Shown here piece after piece: positions 1 through 8,663 of a stretch of DNA of 64,000 bases (within the stretch, counting starts at the first letter, position 1; each line of letters opens with the position of its first letter). The notes beneath the pieces are model-generated. The model was not told the DNA's origin and did no database searches. It was given only the letters and a program-made list of their open reading frames with translations. Source of the stretch: an uncultured Clostridia bacterium (GTDB lineage: Bacteria > Bacillota > Clostridia > Oscillospirales > Acutalibacteraceae); the NCBI GenBank assembly GCA_944380875.1, contig CALWJA010000099.1, positions 34,359 through 98,358 on the forward strand, given 5' to 3'. A program made the translations under genes and the position numbers.

Positions 1-2199
1 CCCCAAAAAAATATGTGGGCTGCGGTTCTGGGCGCTGTTTTCGGATATTTATTACCGGGTTATGCCTGGGTTCCGGCCCGTTATATCGTAGCGGTATTGG
101 CAGCCGCCGCTATTCGGTGGACTTTAAGCGATTTGATGCGCCTGCGGAACCACCCGGTATTTGCTCCTGTGGTTTCCCTTCTTCCCATCCTGGCTACCGG
201 CCTGGCGGTGGCTGGTGTTAATGGTTCCTCGGCTAACACCGTGGTTTTAACGGTGGCGGAATCCATCCTGGGCGGCGGAAGCGCTTATTTTATGGCTCGC
301 GCTGCTTCCATCTTGGTAAGATATGTGCGAAAAAAAGGAGACAGGACAGGAGGAAAGGCGCTTTCTTCCCAAGACAGCGCCTGTATTATATTGACTCTGG
401 GAATTGCGCTTATGTCTTTATCGGGGCCGCAGGCGGGCAATTTTTCTGTAGGGCATGTGTTGGCGGTGCTGGGAATACTTTTTGCTGCAGCCTACGGCGG
501 AGCGGCGGGAGGCAGCATCGCAGGGGTGGCTTCCGGTGTGTTTTTTAGCCTGGCGACCTCGGGGCTCAGCTATCTTTCAGCTGGCTATGCTATGGGAGGT
601 CTCACGGCAGGACTTTTTTCCGCCGGCGGCAGACTGGCATGTGCGGCGGCGTTCATTCTCAGCAACGGAATTGCTTCCTTGCAGATGGGAAATTCCTCTC
701 TTGCTCTGACAGGTCTTTATGAAGTCACAGCGGCTACGGTGCTTTTCCTCATTCTGCCGGAAAGGGCCGGGCAAAGCGCAGTGCGTTTTCTGCGGAAAGA
801 TGCGGATCCCATGCGCTCGGAAAGCCTTCGGCGTTCTATGGTTATGCGGCTGGATCATGCCGCAAGAGCCTTGGGTGACGTTTCCCGTTCTGTTTCAGAG
901 GTTTCGGAAAAGCTCTCTTTCAGCGGAGCGCCGGATATAGAAGGCGTCTATCAAAAGGCCTTTGCAGAGGCCTGCCGGAATTGTGGGATGAAAGTTTTCT
1001 GCCGGGAGAAGGACGGGCCGGGGGATACGGAAAATATATCCTCCCTTACGGAGATCCTCCGAAAAAACGGTTTTGTGACAAAAGAAGATTTTCCAGAGGC
1101 GTTTTCCGCTAAATGTGTCCGCTTGGAAGAGATGGCTTCTGCCGTCAACAGGCATTACGGGGAATTCGCCCTTCGGGAAACGGCGGAAAGACGGGCAGGC
1201 CAGATACGGGAGTTGGTAGCGGAACAATTTACGACAGTAGGCAGTATTTTGGAGAGCATGGCCGGAGAACTGGAACTTTACGAGCGCATAGATACGGCGG
1301 CGGCCAGCTGTGTTCGGGATATATTGCAGGAATCGGGGCTTTCTCCGGTAGAGGTTTCCTGCCGGATCGATCGCTTTGACCATATGACGGTGGAAGCGGA
1401 AATTGTGAGAGGCGACAGAATGCGCTTCCACAAAGGGGAGCTGACAAAACGGATTTCCAGAGCATGCGGCCGCACATTTGCCATCCCGGCTGTCCACCCT
1501 GCGGGGGATACCTGCCGCATAGTATTGACAGAGCGCCCCGTATACAGAGCGCGCCTTGGGATGGCGCAGCATGTTTGCGGAAACGGAAGGCTTTGCGGGG
1601 ATAGCTGGGAGGCTTTCCAGGATGGCAGCGGCCGCCAACATCTGGTTATAAGCGACGGTATGGGAACGGGAGGCCGGGCTGCCGTAGACGGAACTATGGC
1701 CAGCGGGATTCTCTCAAAGCTTATGGAGGCAGGCGTAGGTGTGGACGCATCTCTCAAAATAGTCAATGCGGCGCTGATGGCGAAATCTGGAGATGAATCC
1801 CTGGCTACTCTGGATCTTTGCTCAGTGGATTTGTTTACAGGTGAAGCGGAATTCTGCAAGGCGGGCGCTCCTGTATCGTTTCTTCGGAAAGGCGGAGAGG
1901 CCTTTATGGTAGAGGCGCCGTCCCTTCCGGCAGGTATTTTGCGGGAAGTACGGTTTTCTAAGCTCAACGAAACGCTGGAGGATGGGGATCTGGCGGTTCT
2001 GGTCAGCGATGGTGCCATTGCCGGCGGATCCGAATGGATCTTAAAGGAATTGGAAGAATGGGATGGAGATTCGCCGCAGAAACTGGCGGAAAAGCTTACG
2101 GAAAAAGCAGTACTCCAGAGACAGGACGGAAGGGATGACGATATAACCGTTGCTGTTCTCCTATTGCAGGAATACAGAGGACATCCCGTGGTTTCCTGA
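1..2199 (+). CDS. spoIIE: Stage II sporulation protein E (SpoIIE), 5' truncated by window
   Basis: Membrane-anchored PP2C-type serine phosphatase that dephosphorylates SpoIIAA and so activates sigma-F in the forespore; it also acts at the polar septum. The frame is open from base 1, and the first ATG at 13 is probably internal: about 730 residues are visible, against roughly 800 for the family. Residues 1-260 are a run of hydrophobic helices, 280-500 a soluble linker, and the last 220 residues the phosphatase. Phosphatase signatures are visible as ISDGMGTGGRAA near residue 545, VSDGAIAGG near 670 and DDDITVAVL near the end; these carry the metal-binding aspartates. It implies the organism has an endospore programme. 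The product call is firm; the true start lies outside the window. Confidence 0.95.
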   Translation, partial: PQKNMWAAVLGAVFGYLLPGYAWVPARYIVAVLAAAAIRWTLSDLMRLRNHPVFAPVVSLLPILATGLAVAGVNGSSANTVVLTVAESILGGGSAYFMARAASILVRYVRKKGDRTGGKALSSQDSACIILTLGIALMSLSGPQAGNFSVGHVLAVLGILFAAAYGGAAGGSIAGVASGVFFSLATSGLSYLSAGYAMGGLTAGLFSAGGRLACAAAFILSNGIASLQMGNSSLALTGLYEVTAATVLFLILPERAGQSAVRFLRKDADPMRSESLRRSMVMRLDHAARALGDVSRSVSEVSEKLSFSGAPDIEGVYQKAFAEACRNCGMKVFCREKDGPGDTENISSLTEILRKNGFVTKEDFPEAFSAKCVRLEEMASAVNRHYGEFALRETAERRAGQIRELVAEQFTTVGSILESMAGELELYERIDTAAASCVRDILQESGLSPVEVSCRIDRFDHMTVEAEIVRGDRMRFHKGELTKRISRACGRTFAIPAVHPAGDTCRIVLTERPVYRARLGMAQHVCGNGRLCGDSWEAFQDGSGRQHLVISDGMGTGGRAAVDGTMASGILSKLMEAGVGVDASLKIVNAALMAKSGDESLATLDLCSVDLFTGEAEFCKAGAPVSFLRKGGEAFMVEAPSLPAGILREVRFSKLNETLEDGDLAVLVSDGAIAGGSEWILKELEEWDGDSPQKLAEKLTEKAVLQRQDGRDDDITVAVLLLQEYRGHPVVS

Positions 2200-2242
2200 G
2201 AAAGGCTTAGTATAAAATTTTTTCTGCTTTATACAAGATATG

Positions 2243-2314
2243 AAAAAACACTGCTGGAATATATGCCGGAGCGATACAAGAAAGCCCCGGAAATGTTTCC
2301 GGCAGTGTTTTTTT
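2243..2314. terminator. Bidirectional terminator between convergent spoIIE and DUF378 genes
   Basis: An inner perfect hairpin (CCGGAAA, TG loop, TTTCCGG, 2287-2302) runs into GCAGTGTTTTTTT on the plus strand. An outer 12-bp arm pair (2243-2254 with 2302-2313) gives a T-run on the minus strand as well. It sits between two genes facing each other and could serve both. Confidence 0.75.
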
Positions 2315-2394
2315 CCGATTATTGGATCGGAAGGAGGAAAAAACCTCCGTATATTTTAGTTGCGCCTGTGGGTAAAAAAAGCAGTTGCGTGTGT

Positions 2395-2601
2395 TTACTC
2401 TTCCCTGGTAACAGGAGTATCCCGGAAAAACAGGGAAATGCACCACAGGGCAGCCAGGGCAATGACCGTATACACGATCCGGCTTCCCCAAGCGTCCTGC
2501 CCGCCGAAGATGGCGGCTACCAGGTCGAATTGGAAAATACCAATGGAGCCCCAGTTGAGGCCGCCGACAATTGTCAGCAGCAGTGCAAGTTTATCCAGCA
2601 T
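2395..2601 (-). CDS. DUF378 family small membrane protein
   Basis: A 68-residue protein with two hydrophobic helices (about residues 5-28 and 40-60). The N-terminal LTIVGGLNWGSIGIFQFDLV stretch is the hallmark of the DUF378 family (YuzA-like). Its function is unknown. The ATG at 2601 is preceded by a good ribosome site (AAGGAAGG) about six bases upstream. It stands alone on the minus strand and converges on spoIIE. Family assignment is by recognition of the conserved GGLNWG motif. Confidence 0.85.
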   Translation of the reverse strand: MLDKLALLLTIVGGLNWGSIGIFQFDLVAAIFGGQDAWGSRIVYTVIALAALWCISLFFRDTPVTREE

Positions 2602-3142
2602 TTGAATCCTTCCTTTCTCAATAGAGAATGAAAAAGAGGCGCAGATGTAGTATGCGGACGCAAAGGTTAAAATATACGTCCGAAAAATGCTTCATTCTTT
2701 GGAAAAGACTGCGGCTGAAAATTGAAAAAAATTATTTTTGCATATCATGCGTATATGGAAATAGTATTTGAGTATGCATAGGATTTTTGTCTCGCATCGT
2801 TTTCTGAAAATGGTTTTGGAAATTTTCTGCAGAAAGTAAAATAGCGGAAAAGAGAAAGTCCCTTGCAGTATGTAAAAATTAAGTTCTGGTAAGGTAGAAC
2901 GGAGACGGTAAGAGAATATTTGCTTTGGCAGCGATCTACGGGAAAAATGGTCTGATGACTGAAGGATATCTTCGATAGAAATTGCTTTCATGATATGTGT
3001 TTTTTTCTTACCTTCTATTGACCTTTATGATTAATTGTGACAGAATAATGTTAATATGCAAAATTTGCCGCACAAAAGAGGAGGGAGATGGAGGGTAAGA
3101 TGCGGGTTTGCAACACTAACAAATTGAGAAAGAGGTAGCACT
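2602..3142. other. Intergenic region between DUF378 gene and lipoprotein gene
   Basis: A 541-base AT-rich gap. It holds the upstream region of the minus-strand DUF378 gene and, from about 3018, a promoter candidate for the lipoprotein. A short inverted repeat (CGGACG at about 2655 and CGTCCG at about 2677) is visible. A 99-codon minus-strand frame (2692-2991) is open but lacks a ribosome site and recognisable content. I see no gene here. Confidence 0.5.
3018..3046 (+). promoter_or_regulatory. Candidate promoter of lipoprotein gene
   Basis: TTGACC (3018-3023) is followed after 17 bases by CAGAAT (3041-3046). The -35 box is good and the -10 box matches 4 of 6. It lies about 95 bases before the start codon. 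Confidence 0.4.
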
Positions 3143-3748
3143 ATGAAAAAGACACTCTTAGCAATCGTTGCGGTGGCACTAATCAGTTTCAGTCTGGCAG
3201 CTTGCGGCACTCCTGAAACATCCAGTTCTGCGGGGGAATCAACCGATACGTCGTCAACGGTGCAGGAAACAGAAGAATCCGAAGCTTCGGAAGAGTCTAC
3301 TGCATCTTCAGCCGTTCAGTCGGCGGAAGAGTCTGAAGTTCCCTCAGAGTCTTCTGCAGCAGAAAACGGAGAAGCTCAAGCTTCCGGTGAAGTTGGTGAT
3401 TATACCGTAACAATTCAGGACTGTACATTTGGTGAAGATTATGAGGGAAATAAAATGATCGTGGTCAACTATGACTTTACCAACAATTCCACCGAAGGAG
3501 CAACCCCTCTGACAGCTTTAAACACCGAAGCATTCCAGGATGGAGTAGAGCTTGATCGAGCGATTTCTGTTGACCTTGATGTTTATGATGCCGGAATCGC
3601 GCAAAAAGAAGTAAAACCTGGCGCTACATTAGCCGGCTGCCAAGCTGCATTTGTTTTGGATTCTGAGTCTCCGGTTCAGTTTGAGGTCAGCCTGCTTATT
3701 AGCTTTGATAACGCCCAGAGTCTTACAAAAGAATTCCCTGTAGCATAA
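3143..3748 (+). CDS. Putative lipoprotein with C-terminal DUF5067-like domain
   Basis: A 201-residue secreted lipoprotein. Residues 1-21 form a signal peptide ending in the lipobox LAAC, so Cys21 should be acylated and anchor the protein to the outer face of the membrane. Residues 22-85 are a low-complexity spacer made almost wholly of Ser, Glu, Thr and Ala. Residues 88-200 resemble the DUF5067 immunoglobulin-like domain (DYTVTIQDCTFGEDYEGN, then VVNYDFTNNS). Such domains are common in Firmicutes lipoproteins and their ligands are not known. The ribosome site AAGAGG precedes the ATG. It appears to be a single-gene unit. Confidence 0.8.
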   Translation: MKKTLLAIVAVALISFSLAACGTPETSSSAGESTDTSSTVQETEESEASEESTASSAVQSAEESEVPSESSAAENGEAQASGEVGDYTVTIQDCTFGEDYEGNKMIVVNYDFTNNSTEGATPLTALNTEAFQDGVELDRAISVDLDVYDAGIAQKEVKPGATLAGCQAAFVLDSESPVQFEVSLLISFDNAQSLTKEFPVA

Positions 3749-4015
3749 TAGTATGAAATGCGGCGTTCCTTCCATTTTTATTACGAATGCGTAATTTGCC
3801 AGAGACTTTTATTGGGTGGGTCTGATTTTTAGTTTCGGCTAATTTAACGGATGATTGATTCACTTTGCTGTTGGATAGTTACTAATTTGGTAAACGCAAT
3901 GGTAAATATGCAGTATGCAGCTAGGAAAAATAGCATACAGGTATCTGCAGGGTGTAGGCGTTGCAATTTTATGATGGAACACCTACACTTTGCAAACTCT
4001 CAGGGCGGTTAACTC

Positions 4016-4044
4016 TTGACAGCAGCGCTTTCCTGTAGTATAGT
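4016..4044 (+). promoter_or_regulatory. Promoter of the ilv operon
   Basis: TTGACA (4016-4021), a 17-base spacer and TATAGT (4039-4044) form a near-consensus vegetative promoter. Transcription should start near 4051, directly before the T-box leader. Confidence 0.85.
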
Positions 4045-4050
4045 TATAAA

Positions 4051-4400
4051 GATAAAAGGTGCTCTGTTACGGCAGGACTTTTATGGAAAAGAGAAACCGA
4101 CAGTTTTATAGCAGGATATGTGTAGATGGGGACGGACAGCAGAAAAGCTGCTTCAGAGAGCCGCCGGATGGTGCAAGGCGGCGCAGAATCTGCAGGAAAT
4201 CACCCCGGAGCATGCGGCTGAATACCGTTTTCCGGCGGAATGTTTGGAAGGCGGGAAAGTAAGTATCGCACGGGATCCTTCCGTTACAGGGGAGCGCATT
4301 GTTGGATGCGCAGAGTGGCCGTTTTTCGGCAAGTGGAGTGGTACCGCGAGCGTTTTAGCCCGTCTCTATGTGGAGACGGGCATTTTTTGTTTTCAGGCGG
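4051..4400 (+). ncRNA. T-box leader, isoleucine specifier, upstream of ilvB
   Basis: A T-box riboswitch that reads uncharged tRNA and lets transcription continue when the amino acid is scarce. Landmarks in order are: the stem I apical region AGAGAGCCGCCGGATGGTGCAA (split here as AGAGAGCCGCCGG at 4155 onward and ATGGTGCAAGG), the specifier segment GAAATCACC with candidate codon ATC (Ile) at 4199-4201, the conserved T-box AGTGGTACCGCG at 4337-4348 containing the TGG tRNA-end-binding bulge, and a terminator (CCCGTCTC/GAGACGGG, 4359-4380) followed by six Ts. An isoleucine specifier fits an operon holding ilvB, ilvN and ilvA. The T-box call is firm; the specifier call rests on its position before ACC...GGAG. 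Confidence 0.93.
4359..4387 (+). terminator. T-box regulated terminator before ilvB
   Basis: Eight-base-pair perfect stem CCCGTCTC (4359-4366) with GAGACGGG (4373-4380), then CATTTTTT. It competes with the antiterminator that contains the T-box sequence at 4337-4348. Confidence 0.92.
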
Positions 4401-4534
4401 CCCATGAGCCCGGCTGGATGCAAATTTGTTTTTGTACGTTTTGGCTTTTCGGGCAGGAGCTTTTGGAATGCCTGGAAATACTTTCAAAACAGAAACCCAG
4501 AAATGAATAGATATACGGATCAGGAGGGAATTAT

Positions 4535-6205
4535 ATGCAGCTTACTGGAGCGCAAATCATAATGGAATGCCTGCTGGAGCAGGGCGTGGATACTGTATTC
4601 GGGTATCCGGGCGGGGCGGTGCTGAATATTTATGACGCCCTATATGAATATAAGGATAAGATTCGCCATATTCGTACTGCACATGAGCAAGGAGCTGCCC
4701 ACGCGGCGGACGGATATGCACGTGCAAGCGGGAAAACGGGAGTGTGTATTGCAACTTCCGGCCCTGGGGCCACAAATTTGGTGACAGGTATCGCAACTGC
4801 CTATATGGATTCCGTGCCCATGGTTGCCATTACCGGAAACGTAAATCTGAACCTTTTGGGCTTGGACAGCTTCCAGGAGGTGGATATTACCGGTATTACC
4901 ATGCCCATAACCAAGCACAATTATATAGTAAAAGATGTCCATGATCTGGCTGATATTCTTCGGGAGGCTTTCCAAATTGCCCAGAGCGGGAGAAAGGGCC
5001 CTGTTCTGGTAGATATTCCTAAGGATATTACGGCTCATACCTGCGAATATGTTCCTGCGGAACCTAAACCCCTGTTTGAGGAACCCTTCCCTATAGAGGA
5101 ACGGTTTGAACAGGCACTGCAGCTGCTCAACGCATCAGAAAAGCCCTTTGTATACTGCGGAGGCGGCGTGATTTCTTCCGGAGCGGCCGATGCGCTTAAT
5201 ACCTTCGTGGATAAGCTGGATGCGCCGGTTTCCTGTTCCCTTATGTGTCAGGGCGGATTCGATCAGGAAAATCCCCGCTACATGGGAATGCTGGGTATGC
5301 ATGGAACCAATACGGCGGCTTTAGCTATTAAGAACTGCGACCTCTTTGTAGCTGTAGGCACTCGCTTTTCAGACAGGGTGCTCTGCAACGCGGGGCTTTT
5401 TGCCCGGCACTGCCCGATTATTCAAATCGATATCGATACGGCGGAATTCAATAAGAATATAGATGTGCAGCTGAAAATGAAGGGAGACGCCAAGGAGATC
5501 CTGGAAAAACTCAATTCCCTTCTGGAGAAACGGGAGCACAAGGAATGGATGGATTCCATAGCTGCCTGGAAAAAGGAATATCCCCTGCAGCAGAAAGGGG
5601 AAAAAGAGGATGACGTTCTTCCCCAGGAAGTGTTGGAGACCCTTTCCAGACTTACGGAGAACAGCGCGGTGATTACTACCGACGTAGGGCAGCACCAGAT
5701 GTGGGCCGCTCAGTTTTATACTTTCCGCAGCCCTCGCCAGTTCCTTTCTTCCGGCGGTTTGGGTACCATGGGGTATGGTTTGGGCGCCGCTATCGGCGCA
5801 CAGATTGCCTGTCCGGAAAAACGCGTGATCAATGTTGCCGGGGACGGAAGCTTCCATATGAATTGCACAGAGCTCGCAACTGCAGCAGCTTACAATGTTC
5901 CTATGATTGAGCTGGTGCTTAATAATTCCGTTTTAGGTATGGTACGCCAGTGGCAAAAATTGTTCTATGGCTGGCGGTTCTCCCAGACGGATCTGGATCC
6001 CAATACGGATTTCTGCAAGCTGGCGGAAGCTTTTGGCGTTAAGGCTCTGCGGATTGCAAAGAAGGAAGATATTGAGCCGGTGCTCAAAGAAGCCCTTAAT
6101 GAAAAGGGGCCGGTTCTCATCGACTGCCTGATTAGCAGGGATATCAATGTTCTTCCCATGGTGCCGGCTGGCGCTTCTGTGGAAGATCCGATTCTGGAAA
6201 TGTGA
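4535..6205 (+). CDS. ilvB: Acetolactate synthase large (catalytic) subunit
   Basis: ThDP-dependent enzyme that condenses two pyruvates to acetolactate (valine, leucine) or pyruvate with 2-oxobutanoate to acetohydroxybutanoate (isoleucine). 556 residues, the family's usual length. The N-terminal pyrimidine-binding domain has the catalytic glutamate at Glu51 in RTAHEQGAAHAADGYARASG. A central FAD-type domain follows, and the C-terminal diphosphate-binding domain has GDGSFHMN and the Asn-rich LVLNNSVLGMVRQWQ segment. The ATG follows AGGAGGG. It is the first gene behind the isoleucine T-box, with ilvN nine bases downstream. It is the biosynthetic type, judged by the paired regulatory subunit. Confidence 0.97.
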   Translation: MQLTGAQIIMECLLEQGVDTVFGYPGGAVLNIYDALYEYKDKIRHIRTAHEQGAAHAADGYARASGKTGVCIATSGPGATNLVTGIATAYMDSVPMVAITGNVNLNLLGLDSFQEVDITGITMPITKHNYIVKDVHDLADILREAFQIAQSGRKGPVLVDIPKDITAHTCEYVPAEPKPLFEEPFPIEERFEQALQLLNASEKPFVYCGGGVISSGAADALNTFVDKLDAPVSCSLMCQGGFDQENPRYMGMLGMHGTNTAALAIKNCDLFVAVGTRFSDRVLCNAGLFARHCPIIQIDIDTAEFNKNIDVQLKMKGDAKEILEKLNSLLEKREHKEWMDSIAAWKKEYPLQQKGEKEDDVLPQEVLETLSRLTENSAVITTDVGQHQMWAAQFYTFRSPRQFLSSGGLGTMGYGLGAAIGAQIACPEKRVINVAGDGSFHMNCTELATAAAYNVPMIELVLNNSVLGMVRQWQKLFYGWRFSQTDLDPNTDFCKLAEAFGVKALRIAKKEDIEPVLKEALNEKGPVLIDCLISRDINVLPMVPAGASVEDPILEM

Positions 6206-6214
6206 GGTGCCAAT

Positions 6215-6718
6215 ATGGAATATACCAATGCAAATCCTTCTCCTGTGAAGGAATATATTCTTTCTGTTCTGGCAAGGAACCGTTCCGGAGTGCTTCTCCG
6301 TATTGCGGGACTTTTCAGCCGCCGGTGTTATAATATCCTGAGCATTGTAGCAGCCCAGACGGAGAATACGAAGTTTTCCCGTATTCTGATTGTGGTATCC
6401 GGCGATGACAGGATCATTCGCCAGGTAGATAAGCAGCTGAGCAAGCTTATCGATATTGTGCAGGTAGATGTGCTTCCCTGGGAAGATGCTGTGGTTCGGG
6501 AGCATGTCCTTATGAAGGTCAAGAGGACAGTGCAGAACAGTGAAAAACTGGTAGAGATGGCCAATGTATTCCGTGCTAAGATCCTTAATGTGGAGCCGGA
6601 TTCCATGATCCTGGAGCTTACGGGGGACGCTGCCACCATCAATTCCTTTATTGAGTTGTATAATCCTTACGGCGTTTTGAAGATCCTTCGGACGGGCGCC
6701 ATGGCAATGTTGAAATAA
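6215..6718 (+). CDS. ilvN: Acetolactate synthase small (regulatory) subunit
   Basis: 167-residue partner of IlvB. The N-terminal ACT domain (about residues 12-85, beginning VLARNRSGVLLRIAGLFSRR) binds valine for feedback control, and a C-terminal ACT-like domain (about 88-165) contacts the catalytic subunit. The length matches the short IlvN/IlvH family. The start follows a weak GAGGTG site nine bases after ilvB, consistent with coupled translation. Confidence 0.96.
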   Translation: MEYTNANPSPVKEYILSVLARNRSGVLLRIAGLFSRRCYNILSIVAAQTENTKFSRILIVVSGDDRIIRQVDKQLSKLIDIVQVDVLPWEDAVVREHVLMKVKRTVQNSEKLVEMANVFRAKILNVEPDSMILELTGDAATINSFIELYNPYGVLKILRTGAMAMLK

Positions 6719-6775
6719 GAGCCGGAAAATATTGTATCCGGTATATTCAAATCTGATACGTTGGAGGCTTTATCC

Positions 6776-7987
6776 ATGCTTACTCTAGACAAGGTATATC
6801 ATGCGGCTTTTGTTCTGCGGGATGTGATCCGGGAAACGGATTTGATCCCTGCGCCGAAAATCAATCCGGATGCGCAAGTGTATCTGAAGACGGAGAACCT
6901 GCAGGTAACGGGTTCCTTCAAGGTGAGAGGCGCGTATTATAAAATTTCCATGCTGTCTCCGGAAGAGAAGGAGAAAGGGGTTATCGCCTGCTCCGCCGGA
7001 AACCATGCCCAGGGCGTGGCTTTGGCTGCGCAGAAAAGCCATATACCTGCTACGATCTGCATTCCGGATGGCGCTCCCATCTCAAAAGTGGAAAACACCA
7101 AGAGTTATGGCGCCAGGGTTGAACTTGTAAAAGGCGTATACGATGACGCGTATACCAGAGCCTGCCAGCTTCAAAAGGAAACAGGGCTTACCTTCATCCA
7201 TCCCTTCAACGATCCGGATGTAATTGCGGGCCAAGGCACCATCGGTTTGGAGCTTTTGAACCAGCTTCCCGATATGGATGCTGTTATTGTCCCCGTGGGC
7301 GGCGGCGGACTTATCTCCGGCGTAGCGTTTGCTATTAAGTCCCTGAATCCAAAGTGCAAGGTATATGGCGTGCAGGCGGCGGGCGCTCCCAGTATGCAGC
7401 ACGCTCTGCAGGATGGAAAGGTAGAAGAGCTGGAAAGAGTTTCTACCTTTGCAGACGGTATCGCCGTGAAATGTCCCGGTGACCTTACCTATGATATTGT
7501 AAGCAAATATGTGGATGAGGTCGTTACCGTTTCGGATGACGAAATCGCAACGGCTGTCCTTACTCTTATTGAGCAGCAGAAACTGATTGCGGAAGGGGCA
7601 GGAGCCGTTTCTGTAGCCGCCGCTATGTTCAATAAGGTGGATGTAAAGGGGAAGAAGGTAGTATGCCTTGTTTCAGGAGGAAACATCGACGTAACGATTC
7701 TTTCTCGTGTTATTAATCGGGGCCTCCTGAAAGCCGGCCGTCTCTGCGATATGACCATTGAACTGGCGGATAAGCCCGGGCAGCTTAAGGAAATCGCCGG
7801 CATTGTGGCCGATTTGGGCGGCAACGTCATCCATGTACGCCACGACCATGGCGGCGAAGAAACGGATATTAACGGCTGCTATCTCAGCCTTCAGATGGAA
7901 ACCCGCAATCATGCCCATGTGGAAGAAATCCGCCGGGCTATTTCCGAAAGAGGATATACGATTATCGATACAGCCAGGGTCATGTAA
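6776..7987 (+). CDS. ilvA: Threonine ammonia-lyase (threonine deaminase) with ACT domain
   Basis: PLP enzyme converting threonine to 2-oxobutanoate and ammonia, the committed step to isoleucine. 403 residues: a fold-type II PLP domain with Lys49 in TGSFKVRGA and the phosphate-binding loop VPVGGGGLISG, then a single C-terminal ACT domain from about residue 325 (MTIELADKPGQLKEIAG). This is the shorter TdcB/IlvA form common in Clostridia. I place the start at ATG 6776, because TTGGAGG at 6761-6767 is the ribosome site; a longer reading from TTG 6761 would place the start codon inside that site. Its position in the T-box operon supports the biosynthetic rather than the catabolic role. Confidence 0.94.
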   Translation: MLTLDKVYHAAFVLRDVIRETDLIPAPKINPDAQVYLKTENLQVTGSFKVRGAYYKISMLSPEEKEKGVIACSAGNHAQGVALAAQKSHIPATICIPDGAPISKVENTKSYGARVELVKGVYDDAYTRACQLQKETGLTFIHPFNDPDVIAGQGTIGLELLNQLPDMDAVIVPVGGGGLISGVAFAIKSLNPKCKVYGVQAAGAPSMQHALQDGKVEELERVSTFADGIAVKCPGDLTYDIVSKYVDEVVTVSDDEIATAVLTLIEQQKLIAEGAGAVSVAAAMFNKVDVKGKKVVCLVSGGNIDVTILSRVINRGLLKAGRLCDMTIELADKPGQLKEIAGIVADLGGNVIHVRHDHGGEETDINGCYLSLQMETRNHAHVEEIRRAISERGYTIIDTARVM

Positions 7988-8041
7988 AATTGTAAGAATA
8001 CGAAACAAGAAACATTGCAAACCAGAAGGGAGAATTACGAA

Positions 8042-8422
8042 ATGTCTATGAAAGTTATTTCCACAGAAAAGGCTCCTGCAGCCATTGGACCCTATTCCCA
8101 GGCTATTTTGGCCAACGGAATGTTGTTTGCCAGCGGTCAGATTCCCATTATTCCGGCTACGGGTGAAATTGCCCAGGGGGATATACAGGTGCAGGCTGAG
8201 CAGGTTATGAAGAATGTGGCGGCCATTTTAGAGGCTGCCGGAACAAGCTTTGAGAAAGTGGTAAAAACCACCTGCTTCCTGCAGGATATGGGGGATTTTG
8301 CCTCCTTTAACGAAGTATATGCCAAATACTTTGTGGACAAACCCGCCCGTTCCTGTGTAGCGGTGAAGGCTCTGCCGAAGGATGTCCTCTGTGAAGTGGA
8401 AGTCATTGCCCTTGCAGAATAA
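8042..8422 (+). CDS. ridA: RidA-family 2-iminobutanoate/2-iminopropanoate deaminase
   Basis: 126-residue YjgF/YER057c/UK114 protein that hydrolyses the reactive enamine/imine intermediates released by PLP lyases such as IlvA. Family signatures are IGPYSQAI at the N-terminus, a conserved Arg in [15 protein letters not shown], and CEVEVIA near the end. The ATG at 8042 follows AAGGGA. Last gene of the ilv operon and directly downstream of ilvA, which generates its substrate; an intrinsic terminator follows. Confidence 0.95.
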   Translation: MSMKVISTEKAPAAIGPYSQAILANGMLFASGQIPIIPATGEIAQGDIQVQAEQVMKNVAAILEAAGTSFEKVVKTTCFLQDMGDFASFNEVYAKYFVDKPARSCVAVKALPKDVLCEVEVIALAE

Positions 8423-8450
8423 TTTGAAATATAAAAATAGTGCTAAGAGA

Positions 8451-8488
8451 AAGCCTGCGTTTTCATTATGGAAACGCAGGCTTTTTTG
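8451..8488 (+). terminator. Terminator of ilv operon
   Basis: AAGCCTGCGTTTTC (8451-8464) pairs with GAAACGCAGGCTT (8471-8483) and is followed by a T-run. A strong intrinsic terminator after ridA. Confidence 0.9.
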
Positions 8489-8562
8489 TGCGAACTGGGA
8501 GTGTAAATAACAGAATTCAAATGCAACAAAGGTGTATTTTGCCTTTGTATATGTCCATTCCC

Positions 8563-8590
8563 TTGCTTTTTGTTGCGAAAAGCATATAAT
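8563..8590 (+). promoter_or_regulatory. Promoter of first MATE gene
   Basis: TTGCTT (8563-8568), a 16-base spacer and a perfect TATAAT (8585-8590), about 75 bases before the start codon. Confidence 0.65.
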
Positions 8591-8663
8591 GGTTGTATTG
8601 CCTTAAGGGCGCAAACGAATATATGAAATGGGAAATGGAAATGAGAAAGGGAGAGGTTGAAAT

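Noticed and set aside
2692..2991. 99-codon minus-strand ORF in the gap before the lipoprotein gene
   Set aside because: No ribosome site, no recognisable motif, AT-rich random-like composition.
3952..3988. Inverted repeat GTGTAGG/CCTACAC upstream of the ilv promoter as a lipoprotein terminator
   Set aside because: Only seven base pairs with a 23-base loop and no T-run, over 200 bases after the gene; too weak to call.
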